In this document: piece by piece, positions 5,133 to 5,951 of the stretch
Position numbering within the stretch: position 1 is the stretch's first letter
Layout of the letters: every line of letters begins with the position of its first letter
Assembly (NCBI GenBank): GCA_031290375.1
Contig: JAITNR010000226.1
Span: forward strand, 1 to 5,951
Direction: 5' to 3'
DNA: 5,951 bases
From: Prevotellaceae bacterium
GTDB taxonomy: Bacteria; Bacteroidota; Bacteroidia; Bacteroidales; Paludibacteraceae
Program-made: the position numbers and the translations under genes
Notes under the pieces: generated by a model
What the model saw: only the letters and a program-made list of their open reading frames with translations
Databases searched by the model: none
Told to the model about the DNA's origin: nothing

Positions 5133-5826
5133 TTTTCATTTTTAACTTCTTCTTCGGGTTTTGAGAAATAACCTAATTTTTTAAGTTCCAAATGTATTGA
5201 TAACCACTCGCTTATATGGTTTTTATGAGTAATGCAAACATCGTTGCAGCCACCCTCAAACTCATTTTCTATTCTCTGAATAGGGCATCCTCCTGCGCAC
5301 ATCGGCAAATATGAACATTCGATACGCTCTTGATTTGCCAATGGATCTGCGCCATAAAGGTTTCGGTGTAACTCTATTTGATTTGTTACTATCACATTGC
5401 CATCTTTACCAAGTTTACCGACAGCATATTTTTTGTTACCAATAACTTCCCAGCACTGATAAACATAACCTTCCGGGTCAATAGCAAAAGTATTTTTATT
5501 TCTTATTGCGCATTCATAAGTCATATTAGTTTCATATGCTAGCCAATAGGTAGAAATTTTATGATTATTCCATAAATCAATGGAGAATAGAGCGCAATCA
5601 TTATTGTTTAAGAAATTAGAATCTGTATATATTTTTTGTTTTTATTTCTGTCTTTGACAATGCCGGGATACAGACCTATTTTTCCTCCTGCACACCTGTT
5701 TTGTATGAAATTATGCAAATCAACATATTCCGCAGCATTTTTTTTACTTGTATTAATTCTAATATTTAACTTGTAATGCACAAGTAAAATGCTTGTATCA
5801 CACAGGTTGCAGACTGAGGATTTTTT
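5129..5826 (-). pseudogene. Radical SAM/SPASM peptide maturase, 5'-truncated and frameshifted
   Basis: Two frames make up one gene. The upstream frame (5826-5608) encodes the end of a radical SAM barrel, including 'HYKLNIRINTSKKNAAEYVD' and 'KIGLYPGIVKDRNK'. The downstream frame (from 5641 to the TGA at 5131-5129) continues 'YTDSNFLNNNDCALFSIDLW' and then a SPASM domain. That domain has the C-x13-G-x4-C of cluster-binding regions ('FAIDPEGYVYQCW'), then C-x5-C-x3-C ('CSYLPMCAGGCP') and two more cysteines ('GGCNDVC'). One extra A in the A-runs at 5632-5643 would join the frames. An ATG at 5524 allows a 131-residue product holding only the SPASM part, but it is internal to the domain. The CxxxCxxC SAM cluster motif is not in the window. 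Such enzymes install crosslinks in RiPP precursors; the C39 exporter gene follows with an ATGA overlap. Confidence 0.85.
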
Positions 5827-5951
5827 TTATATCTTTCTTCTATAAATTCAATCCACTATCCCCAATACAAGCCCACAATTGTATCAAATTCTTGCTACAG
5901 GGCATAACATCCCTTACCCGCGCAAGCGGGGAAAGCGAGTCTTCGCCTTAA
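5827..5951. repeat. Hairpin-rich edge region, probable dispersed repeat
   Basis: The maturase reading frame is lost here. Two adjacent hairpins lie at the right end: CCCGC-GCAA-GCGGG (5917-5930, a GNRA tetraloop) and GCGA-GTCT-TCGC (5935-5946). A further AGGG/CCCT pairing spans 5899-5914. The G+C content rises sharply compared with the flanks. The density of small stems and lack of any long frame suggest a repeated non-coding element, perhaps the far side of the event that removed the maturase 5' end. Its full extent lies outside the window. Confidence 0.4.

Noticed and set aside
5129..5524. The 131-residue SPASM frame as a complete stand-alone gene
   Set aside because: In-frame coding similarity continues upstream of its ATG to about 5641 and then in a shifted frame, so the ATG is internal to a longer broken gene.
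1..5951. CRISPR array, rRNA gene, riboswitch or replication origin
   Set aside because: No regularly spaced direct repeats, no rRNA-like blocks, and no cobalamin-riboswitch B12-box was found ahead of the kam genes on reading both strands.

Overview
The window looks like chromosomal DNA of an anaerobic Bacteroidota (Bacteroidales-like) bacterium. It is AT-rich. Its promoters fit the phylum's TTG / TAnnTTTG pattern, and no clear Shine-Dalgarno sequence sits in front of the starts. It also carries a B12-dependent lysine-fermentation enzyme and the remains of a radical-SAM/C39 peptide (RiPP) cassette of a kind common in this phylum. Nearly everything lies on the minus strand; the only plus-strand gene is a 3' fragment at the left edge.

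Left part (1-478): the last 56 codons of a plus-strand protein, tentatively a transposase C-terminus, then a strong inverted repeat that can act as a shared terminator, then a minus-strand tRNA-Arg (anticodon UCU) with a well-formed promoter (TTG-N20-TAATTTTG).

Centre (479-3083): kamE and kamD, the beta and alpha subunits of adenosylcobalamin- and PLP-dependent lysine 5,6-aminomutase. The catalytic residues I could check are present, so the enzyme looks functional. The two genes are separated by 262 bp holding a perfect 12-bp inverted repeat and a promoter-like box. A related approximately 42-bp repeat lies upstream of both genes. None of the rest of the lysine pathway (kamA, kdd, kce, kal and so on) is in the window.

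Right-centre (3084-4734): a REP-like hairpin cluster, a four-helix membrane protein whose C-terminal tail resembles the start of an ILEI/FAM3-type domain, a 411-bp AT-rich gap, and a secreted DUF2141 protein.

Right part (4735-5951): a broken RiPP cassette. A 5'-truncated, frameshifted radical SAM/SPASM peptide maturase overlaps by ATGA the start of a C39 (bacteriocin-processing) peptidase / ABC exporter gene. That gene is cut off after about 41 codons and runs, out of frame, into the last approximately 30 codons of a decayed rve-type (IS3/IS481-like) transposase. The right edge is hairpin-rich, probably repeat, DNA. The cassette is a relic rather than a working system, but it marks a site where a peptide-maturation operon once stood.
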